Shown in pieces: positions 1 to 9,065 of a DNA stretch of 64,000 nucleotides. This stretch comes from JBAZLV01 sp964586075. Its GTDB lineage: Bacteria; Nitrospirota; UBA9217. The notes under the pieces are model-generated. The model did not search any database, had not been told where the DNA came from, and saw nothing but the letters and a program-made list of their open reading frames with translations. The translations under genes and the position numbers were made by a program. How positions within the stretch are numbered: position 1 is the first letter of the stretch; each line of letters starts with the position of its first letter. Where the stretch lies: contig CAZPGZ010000013.1 in the NCBI GenBank assembly GCA_964586075.1, positions 21,408 through 85,407 on the forward strand, given 5' to 3'.

Positions 1-161
1 ACCACCGTTTATCGGTATGGACAACAGTATGCCGTTGCAGTATAATAATCACTCCTGTATAATAAAAATGTTAGCACCTGTTTTCAACGCGTTGAGAGGA
101 TACTTACTGCACGAGAACGTGATTTTCGGACTGCCGGCACAATGAGCATGAATAAACAGGT

Positions 162-1190
162 GTGATGCCCAGCATGGAAAAACTTTTTTTTTGTACTGAT
201 AAACAATTGCGCATTTGCACATGGGAACAAGAAATTGCCGAGGTCACCGGGCGGCCGGCATCTTCTCTTCTCGGCAAAAAGTACTATGATGTTTTTCCTC
301 GGATTACCGTCAAAAATAAAGACGCACTTTCCCGGGTCATTCGGGAAGGAAAATCGCTCGCCCTCAAAAACTATTCTTTTCATTGCCTGTATGGCAACCT
401 GAAAGCCGACATAAGAATCAAACTGCTTACATCCACCGCTGGAAAATCAACCCGGCTGAAAGTAACCATACAGCCCCATTCAACATGCGGAGTGGCAAAA
501 AAGCTGCGCCAATCGAAAAAACTTATCGATATCGGCAAAATCGCCTCCACGCTTGCTCACGGAGTGCGCAATCCGTTAAATGCCATAAAGGGTGCTGTTG
601 TTTATCTGAGAGAAAAGTATTCAGGAGAGGACACCCTCGTTGAATTTACAAAAATCATGGAAGAGGAGATTTCACGTCTCGAAATCTTTATTTCAAAATT
701 CCTCAGTTCCTCCGTGTCTGAAACGGAAGTCATCGAAACAGACATTAATGCACTGTTGAAGAAAATTGAGGTATTTACCTCTCTGCAGATATACACGAAG
801 AATATTCAGTCGAACTACGAGTTTGGCAGTGTCCCTCCCATAACCATCAATTCTTTTCATCTGGAGCAGGCTATCCTGAATGTCATTAATAATGCAATCG
901 AAGCAATGAAGGGTGGAGGCCAGCTGTCCGTCAAAACGTTCACGGCAGAGCGCAGTAAAAAATACTATGTCGTGATATCCATAAGCGATACCGGCCCCGG
1001 GATATCCGACAAAAAACTGGATGAGCTCAATTCAGAAGGCACAAATAACGGAAAAGGATTCGGCCTGTTCATTACGTACGAAATTCTCAGACACTATGGC
1101 GGCCACATAGAAATAGACAGCAAAAAGAATATCGGCACGACCATTACCCTCTTTGTTCCCTGTCAGCATGTGGCAAAGGAACTGCCGTGA
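162..1190 (+). CDS. NtrB-like cytosolic sensor histidine kinase
   Basis: This is a 342-residue two-component kinase without membrane segments, so it senses a cytoplasmic signal. A PAS-like region (about residues 8-105) precedes the dimerisation/phosphotransfer domain with the H-box around H133 (LAHGVRNPLNAIKGA). The ATP-binding domain is complete: an N-box near residue 240 (ILNVINNAIEAM), the DTGPGI box and the GKGFGLFI box. The H-box with NPLNAIKG is typical of NtrB/AtoS-type kinases that pair with sigma-54 activators, and such an activator follows with a GTGA overlap (its GTG is at 1187, this stop ends at 1190), so the two are translationally coupled. Translation can start at GTG 162 or at the next codon, ATG 165. 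The signal is unknown. Confidence 0.9.
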   Translation: MMPSMEKLFFCTDKQLRICTWEQEIAEVTGRPASSLLGKKYYDVFPRITVKNKDALSRVIREGKSLALKNYSFHCLYGNLKADIRIKLLTSTAGKSTRLKVTIQPHSTCGVAKKLRQSKKLIDIGKIASTLAHGVRNPLNAIKGAVVYLREKYSGEDTLVEFTKIMEEEISRLEIFISKFLSSSVSETEVIETDINALLKKIEVFTSLQIYTKNIQSNYEFGSVPPITINSFHLEQAILNVINNAIEAMKGGGQLSVKTFTAERSKKYYVVISISDTGPGISDKKLDELNSEGTNNGKGFGLFITYEILRHYGGHIEIDSKKNIGTTITLFVPCQHVAKELP

Positions 1191-2527
1191 AAGACAGCAA
1201 AAAAGTGCTGATTGTTGATGACGAACCGAATGCCGTACGGGTCCTCTCCATGATTTTGAAAGAGGAAAACTATCAGGTCTTCGGCGCGTCAGACGTGGAC
1301 AGCGCACTGGCCATTATCCGCAACCAGGACGTGGATGCGGTCATTACCGATTTGAAAATGCCCTCCAAGGATGGATTTCAGCTTTTCGAGTACGTTTCCG
1401 CGCATTATCCCGATATGCCGGTGATGTTTCTAACGGCGTACGGCACCGTTGAATCAGCAGTGGATGCCATGCGAAGCGGCGCCTATCATTATTTCATCAA
1501 ACCTCCCGATTATGCTCAGCTCAAAAGCGTTCTGGCGCGTGCCGTGGAGCAGCACGCGGTAAAGAAAGAATTTGCACTCCTGAAAAAAAATTCCGCGCAA
1601 AGCGATAAAATATACTCCATTATCGGAAAAACGCCACCTATTATTGAGATCATTAAAACCATCGATACGGTCAAAGATACAGAAAGCAGCGTCCTCATCC
1701 AAGGTGAAACAGGAACGGGAAAAGAAGTGATTGCCGCCAATCTTCATTATCTCGGCAAACGCGCGCAGAAACCGTTTGTCGCGTTGAACTGCGCCGCAAT
1801 ACCCAAGGATCTCATGGAGTCAGAGCTTTTTGGATTTGAGAAGGGTGCGTTTACGGGGGCGTCCATGGCACGCGCCGGTAAATTTGAAGAGGCCGCGGAA
1901 GGGACGATTTTTCTCGACGAAATAGGCGAGTTGGAGCTCTCCGTCCAGGCGAAGCTGCTGCGGGTGTTGCAGGAGCGGGAAGTGGAGCGGCTCGGTGCAA
2001 ACAAGAAATTCAAAGTCAATTTCAGGCTCATATCCTCCACGAACAGAGACCTGAAAAAAGAAGTCCGGGAAGGGCGTTTCAGAGAAGATCTTTACTACCG
2101 GATCAACGTAATTCAGATAGAAGTACCGCCGCTTCGTGACCGAAAGCAGGACATTCCCCTGTTGGCGACCGAATTTCTGAACAGCTTCTCTCTGCGGGAA
2201 GACAGACCGTTTGTGCTCGATGATGATGTGAAAAAAGTCTTTCTGAATTATGATTGGCCAGGAAATGTGCGGCAACTCAAAAATGTTATTGAACGTGCAG
2301 TCGTTCTTGCACAAAGCGACCACATAACCCTGCAGGAGCTGCCTGAGGAGTTTCTTATCCATTGCAACAAGCCAAAGACTCCAGAAACGGCAAAGACACT
2401 CAAGGTTATCGAGCACCAGGCCATAAAAGACGCATTGCTTATGTGCAGCGGCAATATCTCTAAAGCGGCACGTCAACTCGGTATTTCTCGAAAAACGTTC
2501 TATAAAAGGCTGAAAGAAATCGAATAG
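1187..2527 (+). CDS. NtrC-family sigma-54-dependent response regulator
   Basis: This 446-residue protein activates sigma-54 RNA polymerase. Its receiver domain (residues 1-120) has the acidic pair D11/D12, phospho-acceptor D55, T84 and K105. The central AAA+ domain has the Walker A motif GETGTGKE (173-180), the GAFTGA sigma-54 contact loop (220-225) and a Walker B motif (FLDEIGEL). A Fis-type helix-turn-helix closes the protein (GNISKAARQLGISRKTFYKRL). All catalytic and contact motifs are intact. It starts with GTG inside the stop of the kinase gene. In PEP-CTERM/EPS bacteria an equivalent kinase/activator pair (PrsK/PrsR) drives EPS and PEP-CTERM genes; whether this pair does so here is an inference, supported by sigma-54-like promoters at the head of the EPS locus near 58.46 and 56.2 kb. 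Confidence 0.93.
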   Translation: MKDSKKVLIVDDEPNAVRVLSMILKEENYQVFGASDVDSALAIIRNQDVDAVITDLKMPSKDGFQLFEYVSAHYPDMPVMFLTAYGTVESAVDAMRSGAYHYFIKPPDYAQLKSVLARAVEQHAVKKEFALLKKNSAQSDKIYSIIGKTPPIIEIIKTIDTVKDTESSVLIQGETGTGKEVIAANLHYLGKRAQKPFVALNCAAIPKDLMESELFGFEKGAFTGASMARAGKFEEAAEGTIFLDEIGELELSVQAKLLRVLQEREVERLGANKKFKVNFRLISSTNRDLKKEVREGRFREDLYYRINVIQIEVPPLRDRKQDIPLLATEFLNSFSLREDRPFVLDDDVKKVFLNYDWPGNVRQLKNVIERAVVLAQSDHITLQELPEEFLIHCNKPKTPETAKTLKVIEHQAIKDALLMCSGNISKAARQLGISRKTFYKRLKEIE

Positions 2528-2607
2528 GTACTTACCGAACCGCGATAAGCACAGCGCGTTCCCGTTCGGAACAAGTCCAAGTCCTGCTTGCAGCGGAGTA
2601 ATCATAC

Positions 2608-4458
2608 GTGGAAAAAACCGATATTTACAAGAAGAAATTTTCAATCCTCCAGGATCTTTCCAGCGCCATTGTTATTTCAGACAACATCAACACGATAGCA
2701 AATCTCCTGCTTGATTTCGCCCTCAACTATACCAATGCAGAAAAAGGATCCCTCCTTCTGATGACCGAACAGGATGAGCTGTCCATTCTTGCATCACGGG
2801 GAATGGATGACCGGATCGATACCAGCCACAAAGTAAAAATCGGCACCGGAATCGCCGGTATGATCGCCAAAAACAAAGCTCCCGTGCTGGTAGAGAACAT
2901 CGAGAAAGAAAATAAATTTTTACACTTTCGGCGCAATCGATACAAAACGAACTCATTCATTTCCTGCCCTCTGGTCATCAACAACAAACTGATCGGGCTG
3001 CTGAATATCAATGACAAGAAAGACGGAACTCCGTTCAACATCGACGAATTCGAGCTTTTAAAAACCCTTGCAAACCACGCTGCAATCGCTCTGGAAAATG
3101 TTTTTTTGTTGAATCAGCTGAAAACAAAAGCGGCGGAGCTCGAAGAAGTAAACAAAAAACTGGTTGCAACCGATATTTTAAAAACCGAATTTCTCACGCG
3201 CGTCTCTCACGAGTTGCGGACCCCTTTGAACTCCCTGAAAGGGGCAATTTATTTCCTGCAACACAGCGGAGCCATCGAAAAAAATGAGCAGCAGGAATTT
3301 CACGAAATCATCTCAGTGGAGACAAATAAACTTGTATCTATCGTGGAAAACCTCCTGAACTTCCTTCGTCTGGAAGATGAAACCAGAATAACAAAAAAAA
3401 CAGTGCTCGATCTCGGCGACATTTTCAAAGAGGTGCAGGAAACAAAATCGCTGACGACCCTCCTCTCGCGCAAGGATGTTCGGCTCACCATGGACGTGCA
3501 CGGCAACCGCATCGATCTCATCGGCGACAGGATAAAAGTGATCCAATTCTTTACGAATTTAATCGCCGGAGTCTGCCCCTATCTCGAACGCGGCGACGCT
3601 GTTGAAATCAGGGCGGCGGAAAACGGCCATATCACCATCTCCGTTTCTGTAACCCGTCCGCTGCCGAAAGACGTCCTTTCCATTTTGGGAGACAGACGGT
3701 ATGTTTTTCAGATTGAGCACCCCGAGGACCGTCTGAAGCTTTATCTTGCACGGAACATCATCGAAACACACCGATGGAACTTGTCCGCCGTCAACTCGGA
3801 CTCGCAGTGTCAGATAACGCTTTCCATTCCAAAAAGCGTTCAGCAGACAATCGATATTTATGTTGACCAGAGTATGAATTCCTTTGTGGAGCTCATTTCC
3901 GAGCTGCTTGACATCAATATTTGCTCTGTTATGCTCAGCGATGATCTAACCAACGAATTGACGGTAAAAAGCGCGGTCGGCCTTGATGAAGACATTATTA
4001 AAAGCACACGGATAAAGCTCGGTGACAAGATCGCCGGCTGGGTGGCTCTCGAAGGAAAACCATTGTTCATTGAAAACATAGAAAATGACGCCCGCTTTGC
4101 AAAAACAAATGTCGCACAATATACCACGAAGTCGCTGATGACGCTTCCGTTGAAAATTGGGGACCGCGTCATCGGGGTATTGAACATGAACAACAAAAAG
4201 ACGGCGGAAACGTTTTCAAAACATGATTATGACCTCGCTTCACAACTGAGCCAGCAGATATCGCGTTTTATTGAGCTGCTGCACTCGGACCGCTACAGCG
4301 AGGAAGACTTTAAAAAATTCATATCCTCACTCGAAAGACTCCTTGATTCCGATCAATCCTATGCCGACAAAAAGACGCTTTTTACTGAATTTGCTGATAA
4401 AATTTTAAAAAGCTCCACTCCCATCATCAAACTTAAGAAAACAGGTCCGATTGCCTAA
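2608..4458 (+). CDS. GAF-HisKA-(degenerate ATPase)-GAF sensor protein
   Basis: This 616-residue soluble protein has a GAF domain (about 20-170), a short coiled coil, a HisKA domain with H201 in SHELRTPLNSL, an ATPase-like region (about 290-400) and a second GAF domain (about 405-560). The ATPase-like region keeps an N-box-like segment (IKVIQFFTNLIAG), but I cannot find the DxGxG or the glycine-rich G2 box; the expected places read VSVTRPLPKD and LKLYLARNIIETH. It is therefore probably unable to autophosphorylate by itself, though it could be phosphorylated in trans or act as a scaffold. The GTG start at 2608 has a GGAG ribosome site 9-10 nt upstream. It lies 80 bp behind the NtrC-like gene on the same strand, so it may be a third member of that signalling unit. 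Confidence 0.85.
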   Translation: MEKTDIYKKKFSILQDLSSAIVISDNINTIANLLLDFALNYTNAEKGSLLLMTEQDELSILASRGMDDRIDTSHKVKIGTGIAGMIAKNKAPVLVENIEKENKFLHFRRNRYKTNSFISCPLVINNKLIGLLNINDKKDGTPFNIDEFELLKTLANHAAIALENVFLLNQLKTKAAELEEVNKKLVATDILKTEFLTRVSHELRTPLNSLKGAIYFLQHSGAIEKNEQQEFHEIISVETNKLVSIVENLLNFLRLEDETRITKKTVLDLGDIFKEVQETKSLTTLLSRKDVRLTMDVHGNRIDLIGDRIKVIQFFTNLIAGVCPYLERGDAVEIRAAENGHITISVSVTRPLPKDVLSILGDRRYVFQIEHPEDRLKLYLARNIIETHRWNLSAVNSDSQCQITLSIPKSVQQTIDIYVDQSMNSFVELISELLDINICSVMLSDDLTNELTVKSAVGLDEDIIKSTRIKLGDKIAGWVALEGKPLFIENIENDARFAKTNVAQYTTKSLMTLPLKIGDRVIGVLNMNNKKTAETFSKHDYDLASQLSQQISRFIELLHSDRYSEEDFKKFISSLERLLDSDQSYADKKTLFTEFADKILKSSTPIIKLKKTGPIA

Positions 4459-4503
4459 ACCACTCTCTTTGCCTTCTTCATTACTCCATTGCAGAAAATC
4501 GAC

Positions 4504-4533
4504 AAAAAAAAGGGGCGTACAATGTACGCCCCT
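4504..4533 (-). terminator. Intrinsic terminator of the nucleotide-sugar operon
   Basis: There is a perfect 10-bp stem (4511-4520 with 4524-4533) around a 3-nt loop. Read on the minus strand it is followed by seven T residues (4510-4504), the classical form of an intrinsic terminator, just after the UDP-sugar dehydrogenase stop. On the plus strand it is followed by a shorter T run (4551 region onward is weaker: five T residues near 4541), so it may also stop the convergent sensor operon. Confidence 0.85.
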
Positions 4534-4566
4534 GCATATCTTTTTACCGCTATGATCCGAGTGTAT

Positions 4567-5874
4567 TTATGCCCGCACGACGTTGCCTTTATTCTTGATT
4601 TTGCTCGTCGCGTTTCTGGCGTCTACAATCAGCGCGGCGTTCTGGACAAGGAATTCATAATCATAGGATGAATGGTCCGTGGAAATCAAAACACAGTCAT
4701 ATTGTTTCAGTGATTCCTTCGTCAACGGAACCGAGCTCTTTTTAAGATCATACATGCGCATCTTGTGCGTCTGCGGGACATAGGGGTCATTATAATCAAC
4801 ATCTGCACCATGTTCCATAAGAAGCTCTATCAATTTCAAGGATGGCGATTCACGGACATCATCGATATCCTTCTTGTATGCAAGCCCCAGAAGCAGAATT
4901 TTTGATGACTTGATGCTTTTACCTCTTGCATTCAGCGCATGAATGACTTTTCCGATGACATAATACGGCATGGACGTATTGATTTCGCCAGCCAGTTCTA
5001 TGAATTTCGTGTTGAAATCATATTCACGCGCCTTCCAGGTGAGATAAAATGGATCGATAGGAATGCAATGGCCGCCAAGGCCGGGCCCGGGATAGAAAGC
5101 CTGAAAACCGAATGGCTTGGTTTTTGCCGCTTCAATGACTTCACACACGTCAATCCCCATTCTGTCGAACAATATTTTCAACTCGTTCACCAGCGCGATA
5201 TTTACCGCCCGGTAAATGTTTTCAAGCAGCTTTGCCGATTCTGCCACCTTGGTCGATGATACCGGCACGGTTTTTTCGACGATCGCGCTGTATAAGGCAT
5301 TCGCGTACTTCAGGCAATCCGCGGTATATCCACCAACCACTTTGGGTATCGTGCTGGTGGTAAAATCCTTGTTGTTCGGATCTTCGCGCTCAGGTGAGAA
5401 TGCAAGATAAAAGTCCTTCCCTGCTTTCATGCCCGTTTTTTCGAGTATGGCCCGCATGTCCTCATCGGTCGTGCCGGGATACGTCGTCGATTCCAGGGAA
5501 ATAAGCTGTCCTTTTTGTAAATACTGTGCTATGGTCTTTGTTGTGTTGAATACATAGGAAAGATCCGGTTCTCGCTGTTTGTTCAGCGGCGTGGGAACGC
5601 AAATGATGATGCAATCCACATCACGAAGCAGGGAAAAATCCTTTGTTGCGTGAAAACGGTTATTTTTTCTCAAAGCCGCTGTATGCTCGGAAGGAATGTG
5701 TTTTATATAGGACTTGCCTTCGTTCAGCGACACCACTTTCTTTTCATCAAGATCAAATCCTATTACATTGAACCCCTGCTTCTCAAACGCCATCACGAGA
5801 GGCAATCCTACATACCCCAGACCGATGACCCCAACCTTTGCTGTTTTTTCTTCAATTTTTTTTCCTAAATCCAT
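4567..5874 (-). CDS. UDP-N-acetylhexosamine/UDP-sugar 6-dehydrogenase (WbpA-like)
   Basis: This NAD-dependent nucleotide-sugar dehydrogenase oxidises C6 of a UDP- or GDP-sugar to the uronic acid. It has the N-terminal Rossmann motif GLGYVG (18-23), the nucleotide-sugar dehydrogenase domains in normal order and the catalytic cysteine C270 in GPGLGGHCIPIDP. The GLGGHCIPIDPFYL form is typical of WbpA/TviB/WecC-type enzymes acting on N-acetylhexosamines rather than of plain UDP-glucose dehydrogenase, but the substrate cannot be fixed from sequence. I chose the ATG at 5874 because it has a strong GGAAAGGAG ribosome site 8 nt upstream; an in-frame extension to 5916 lacks one. The product has 435 residues, normal for the family. 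It lies downstream of manB and manC and supplies an acidic sugar for EPS. Confidence 0.9.
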   Translation of the reverse strand: MDLGKKIEEKTAKVGVIGLGYVGLPLVMAFEKQGFNVIGFDLDEKKVVSLNEGKSYIKHIPSEHTAALRKNNRFHATKDFSLLRDVDCIIICVPTPLNKQREPDLSYVFNTTKTIAQYLQKGQLISLESTTYPGTTDEDMRAILEKTGMKAGKDFYLAFSPEREDPNNKDFTTSTIPKVVGGYTADCLKYANALYSAIVEKTVPVSSTKVAESAKLLENIYRAVNIALVNELKILFDRMGIDVCEVIEAAKTKPFGFQAFYPGPGLGGHCIPIDPFYLTWKAREYDFNTKFIELAGEINTSMPYYVIGKVIHALNARGKSIKSSKILLLGLAYKKDIDDVRESPSLKLIELLMEHGADVDYNDPYVPQTHKMRMYDLKKSSVPLTKESLKQYDCVLISTDHSSYDYEFLVQNAALIVDARNATSKIKNKGNVVRA

Positions 5875-5944
5875 GGATAGTACTCCTTTCCTTAATAACA
5901 TCCGATTTACCGGCATTCTGTCTGCCGAATGAATATCTATGATT

Positions 5945-5974
5945 CACGTACTCGCGGCTTATCAGTAGTACGTG
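5945..5974. repeat. 8-bp inverted repeat in the leader of the UDP-sugar dehydrogenase gene
   Basis: CACGTACT (5945-5952) and AGTACGTG (5967-5974) are perfect inverted copies separated by 14 nt. They lie in the 140-bp gap between manB and the dehydrogenase gene. No T run follows on the minus strand, so it is not a normal terminator. It could be an RNA hairpin that sets the relative expression of the two genes, or an operator for a dimeric regulator. Confidence 0.5.
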
Positions 5975-6014
5975 CAAAAGTTCTGACGCATTGTGTGAGG
6001 TATTTTGGTGAGCG

Positions 6015-7463
6015 CTACTGTAAGCAGGATACAATGGAGCTTACCTGCTTCTCCATTGAACTTTTAATGGATTCCAAAGCTTCGGGGTCGCTTGCTTCGA
6101 AACGCATGACCAGAACCGGCTGCGTGTTTGAAGCCCGGATCAGCCCCCATCCCTTGTCGAAAATTGCCCGCACGCCGTCGACCGTAATAACATCTTTTGG
6201 TTTCAGGGAAATATGCTGTCCATGGGAAAATATATCTTTTGCTTTTTCTACAACCTGGAATTTAATGGCATCAGGACAATCAAAGCGGATTTCCGGAGTA
6301 TTATATGTCTTCGGCAAATCAGCTATCAAAGAACTGAGTGATGCCACATCCCCTCCAGCGGATTTCAGTTTTTTAACAACTTCCACCAGGCGGCAAGCAG
6401 CGTAAATTGCATCATCGTAGCCGAAATACCGGTCGGCGAAAAAGAGATGGCCGCTCATTTCACCGGCAAGCGCCGCATGCACTTCTTTCATTTTTGATTT
6501 GATCAAAGAGTGGCCCGTTTTCCACATGACGGCATTCCCGCCATGGGCGCGGATGTCATCATACATTGTCTGGGAGCACTTCACTTCGGACACAAAAACA
6601 GCACCCGGCCGGTCAAGCAGGATTGCGCGCGAAAAAATGACCATCAGTTGATCGCCCCACAGGATGCTTCCCGTTTCATCCACCACACCGATTCTATCGG
6701 AGTCACCGTCAAAGGCAATGCCCATATCAGCTTTCTCTCTGCGGACGGTATTGATCAATGTAGTGAGATTGTGTGGAATCGTGGGATCAGGATGATGGTT
6801 TGGAAACCTGCCGTCCGGTTCTGAAAACAACTCGACCACGTCACAGTTCATGCTGCGAATAATTTCAGGAGCTGCAAGCCCGGCAGTTCCGTTCCCGGAA
6901 TCAAGGACAATCTTCAGTCGTCTGTCCTGAACAGTGCTGAATTTACTTTTAAGACAAGCGATATAATCCTGCAGAATAGGATGGTGCGATACCGTTCCCG
7001 CTTTTTGGCTTCCAACGGTTGACATTTGACCGGCTTTTTTTGAGTGCCCAATATTATCGGCAACTGCCTCCATAATCCTTCTCAGATTCTGTATCTCTTC
7101 ACCATAAATAGTATCCTTGTCAACGCAGAGTTTGAATCCGTTGAATTCCGCTGGATTATGGCTCCCGGTAATCATGATGCCTGCGCCCGGGTTGAGATGA
7201 TACAATGAAAAATAAAGCGCAGGGGTTGGACAAAGACCAAGAACAGTAGCGTGCATTCCGGCCGCAGTGATACCCCGGACAAGATCATCGCACAGTCTTG
7301 GAGAACTAGTACGGGCATCATATCCCACCGTAACCTCATTCACGTTACGAGGTCTGAGATAAGCAGCAAACCCTCTTCCCAGAGATTCAATAACCGGAGA
7401 AGTCAGATCACGATCTGCAACCCCCCGGATGTCGTATTCCCTAAAAATATCGGAGTTAATCAT
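6015..7463 (-). CDS. manB: Phosphomannomutase/phosphoglucomutase
   Basis: This 482-residue enzyme interconverts mannose-6-phosphate and mannose-1-phosphate (often also the glucose phosphates). It has the alpha-D-phosphohexomutase domains: the phosphoserine loop TGSHNP with S101, the magnesium loop DGDSDR, the sugar-binding GEMSGH motif and the C-terminal phosphate-binding loop RASNTQPVLVMRFEA. Length and motif order fit AlgC/ManB. It is 28 bp behind manC on the same strand, so the two make GDP-mannose together. Confidence 0.93.
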   Translation of the reverse strand: MINSDIFREYDIRGVADRDLTSPVIESLGRGFAAYLRPRNVNEVTVGYDARTSSPRLCDDLVRGITAAGMHATVLGLCPTPALYFSLYHLNPGAGIMITGSHNPAEFNGFKLCVDKDTIYGEEIQNLRRIMEAVADNIGHSKKAGQMSTVGSQKAGTVSHHPILQDYIACLKSKFSTVQDRRLKIVLDSGNGTAGLAAPEIIRSMNCDVVELFSEPDGRFPNHHPDPTIPHNLTTLINTVRREKADMGIAFDGDSDRIGVVDETGSILWGDQLMVIFSRAILLDRPGAVFVSEVKCSQTMYDDIRAHGGNAVMWKTGHSLIKSKMKEVHAALAGEMSGHLFFADRYFGYDDAIYAACRLVEVVKKLKSAGGDVASLSSLIADLPKTYNTPEIRFDCPDAIKFQVVEKAKDIFSHGQHISLKPKDVITVDGVRAIFDKGWGLIRASNTQPVLVMRFEASDPEALESIKSSMEKQVSSIVSCLQ

Positions 7464-7491
7464 CGTGCGTTTACGAATCCTTTAATAAAAG

Positions 7492-8985
7492 TTATTCGGC
7501 GGCGGGAAGCTCGGGAAGGGAATTTCTCTTCTTGGCATCATGCCTGTTGTAGTCATCGTCAAAGCGAACAATATCGTCTTCTTCAAGATACTCTCCATTC
7601 TGGACTTCAATGATCTGGAGAGGTATTTTCCCTTGGTTTTCGAGACGGTGTTTCGTGGAAATGGGAATATAGGTGCTTTCATTGGGGTGTACATCATAGA
7701 CTTTATCCCCATTGGTGACCCGTGCCGTGCCGGCGACCACCACCCAATGCTCGCTCCGATGATGATGGAGCTGATAGGAAAGCTTCGCCCCCGGATGGAT
7801 TACTATTCGCTTGATTTTATACCGGTCGCCGCCTTCTAAAACCGTGTAGGAACCCCATGGCCGTTGAACAGTCCGGTGCACCAAGTGTTCATCCGCTTTG
7901 CGTTTTTTAAGTTCATCTACAACTTTTTTAACGTCCTGAGCCTTCTCCTTGCTGCACACGAGGGTCGCGTCCGGAGTGTCTACAACAACAGTATCCTGTA
8001 AACCGATGGTAGCAACCAGCCGTTTGTCAGCGTAGAGAATCGAATTGCTGCTTCCGATATCGATGACATTGCCGGTTATAATATTTCCCGAACGGTCTCT
8101 CTCGGAAACATCATCAAGGGCTGTCCAGCTCCCCACGTCCGACCAGCCAATATCCGCTGGGATGACGGCCGCGTTATCTGTCTTTTCCATGACCGCGTAA
8201 TCAATAGAAATAGCATTTATTTTTTTGAACACTTCTGCTATAACTTCCGACTCTTTGTCAGAACCGATGTTTCTTTTGATTTCCATCAAGCCCTGGTAGA
8301 GATCCTTCTGGTACTTTTCGATCTCCTTAAGGAATGTTCTGACTTTCCAGATAAAAATACCGCTGTTCCAGAAATAGCGTCCGCTTTTGAGATACCCCCG
8401 CGCAGTATCGATGTCCGGTTTCTCAACAAAGGCCTCAACCCGGTTGACATTAGCAGGCATCTGGTTTCCAGGCGATGCAGAAGATACACTGGTTCCCGCT
8501 TTAATATAACCGTACCCAGTCTCCGGCCGGTCAGGTTTGATGCCGAGCGTTACCAGAAAGTCCTGTTCAGCAGCCTCAGATGCTGTTTTGAGCAGATCCA
8601 GAAAAAGATCCGATTTGCTGATAATATGATCCGCAGCAAGAACAACCATTATAGCATCAGGATCAATGCGTTCCAGGTGAAGCGCTGCAAGACCGAGCGC
8701 TGGCGCCGTATTTTTTGCTTCCGGTTCAAGAATAAAATTGCCATTCCAGGTACGGTTGAACTTTGCAGAAAGTTGCTGGTTAATGGAGTCTGCAAGTGAA
8801 TGATTTGTTACTATAAAAACGTCCTCGATGCGAACCATCGGAAGAACGCGGTTTACCGTTTGGAGAATAAGGGAATCCTCTCCTCCGATCTTCAGAAGTT
8901 GTTTCGGGGTCTTCTCTCGCGAAAGAGGCCAGAAGCGTGTTCCAGAACCACCTGCCATAATGACAGCATACATTAACCGAACCAT
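7492..8985 (-). CDS. manC: Mannose-1-phosphate guanylyltransferase / mannose-6-phosphate isomerase
   Basis: This bifunctional enzyme makes GDP-mannose and isomerises fructose-6-phosphate to mannose-6-phosphate. The N-terminal nucleotidyltransferase domain has the signature GGSGTRFWPLSREKTPKQLL (residues about 12-31). The C-terminal cupin domain has the metal-binding histidines of QLHHHRSEHWVVV. It is 497 residues from ATG 8985. A second ATG at 8973 (MYAVIMAGG) may be the real start, because the AAAGG ribosome site touches the first ATG with no spacer. A symmetric operator-like sequence lies at 9004-9017, just upstream. Confidence 0.93.
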   Translation of the reverse strand: MVRLMYAVIMAGGSGTRFWPLSREKTPKQLLKIGGEDSLILQTVNRVLPMVRIEDVFIVTNHSLADSINQQLSAKFNRTWNGNFILEPEAKNTAPALGLAALHLERIDPDAIMVVLAADHIISKSDLFLDLLKTASEAAEQDFLVTLGIKPDRPETGYGYIKAGTSVSSASPGNQMPANVNRVEAFVEKPDIDTARGYLKSGRYFWNSGIFIWKVRTFLKEIEKYQKDLYQGLMEIKRNIGSDKESEVIAEVFKKINAISIDYAVMEKTDNAAVIPADIGWSDVGSWTALDDVSERDRSGNIITGNVIDIGSSNSILYADKRLVATIGLQDTVVVDTPDATLVCSKEKAQDVKKVVDELKKRKADEHLVHRTVQRPWGSYTVLEGGDRYKIKRIVIHPGAKLSYQLHHHRSEHWVVVAGTARVTNGDKVYDVHPNESTYIPISTKHRLENQGKIPLQIIEVQNGEYLEEDDIVRFDDDYNRHDAKKRNSLPELPAAE

Positions 8986-9003
8986 CCTTTTATTTTTATG
9001 AAT

Positions 9004-9017
9004 TGAGAATTATCTCA
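9004..9017. promoter_or_regulatory. Palindromic operator-like site upstream of manC
   Basis: TGAGA-ATTA-TCTCA is a perfect 5+4+5 palindrome 19 bp upstream of manC, in the 80-bp gap behind the Crp-family regulator gene. Its right side extends to TCACA, the right half of the CRP consensus; the left half (TGAGA for TGTGA) matches less well. It is a candidate binding site for the neighbouring Crp-family protein. Confidence 0.4.
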
Positions 9018-9065
9018 CAGGGGCATACGGCAGTCAATGCAATTCAGCAAATAAAACCGCTGGGT

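Noticed and set aside
18..33. Possible sigma-54 promoter before the kinase gene (TGG-N10-GC spacing)
   Set aside because: Only about half of the informative consensus positions match, and no TTGC is present at the -12 side.
1820..2644. Long open frame on the minus strand opposite the NtrC-like gene
   Set aside because: It is antisense to a fully conserved regulator, has no ribosome site and no recognisable domain.
7880..7915. A second GEMM-like core (ACGCAAAGCGG on the minus strand)
   Set aside because: It is inside the manC coding sequence and lacks the GCAAACC segment and the tetraloop hairpin.
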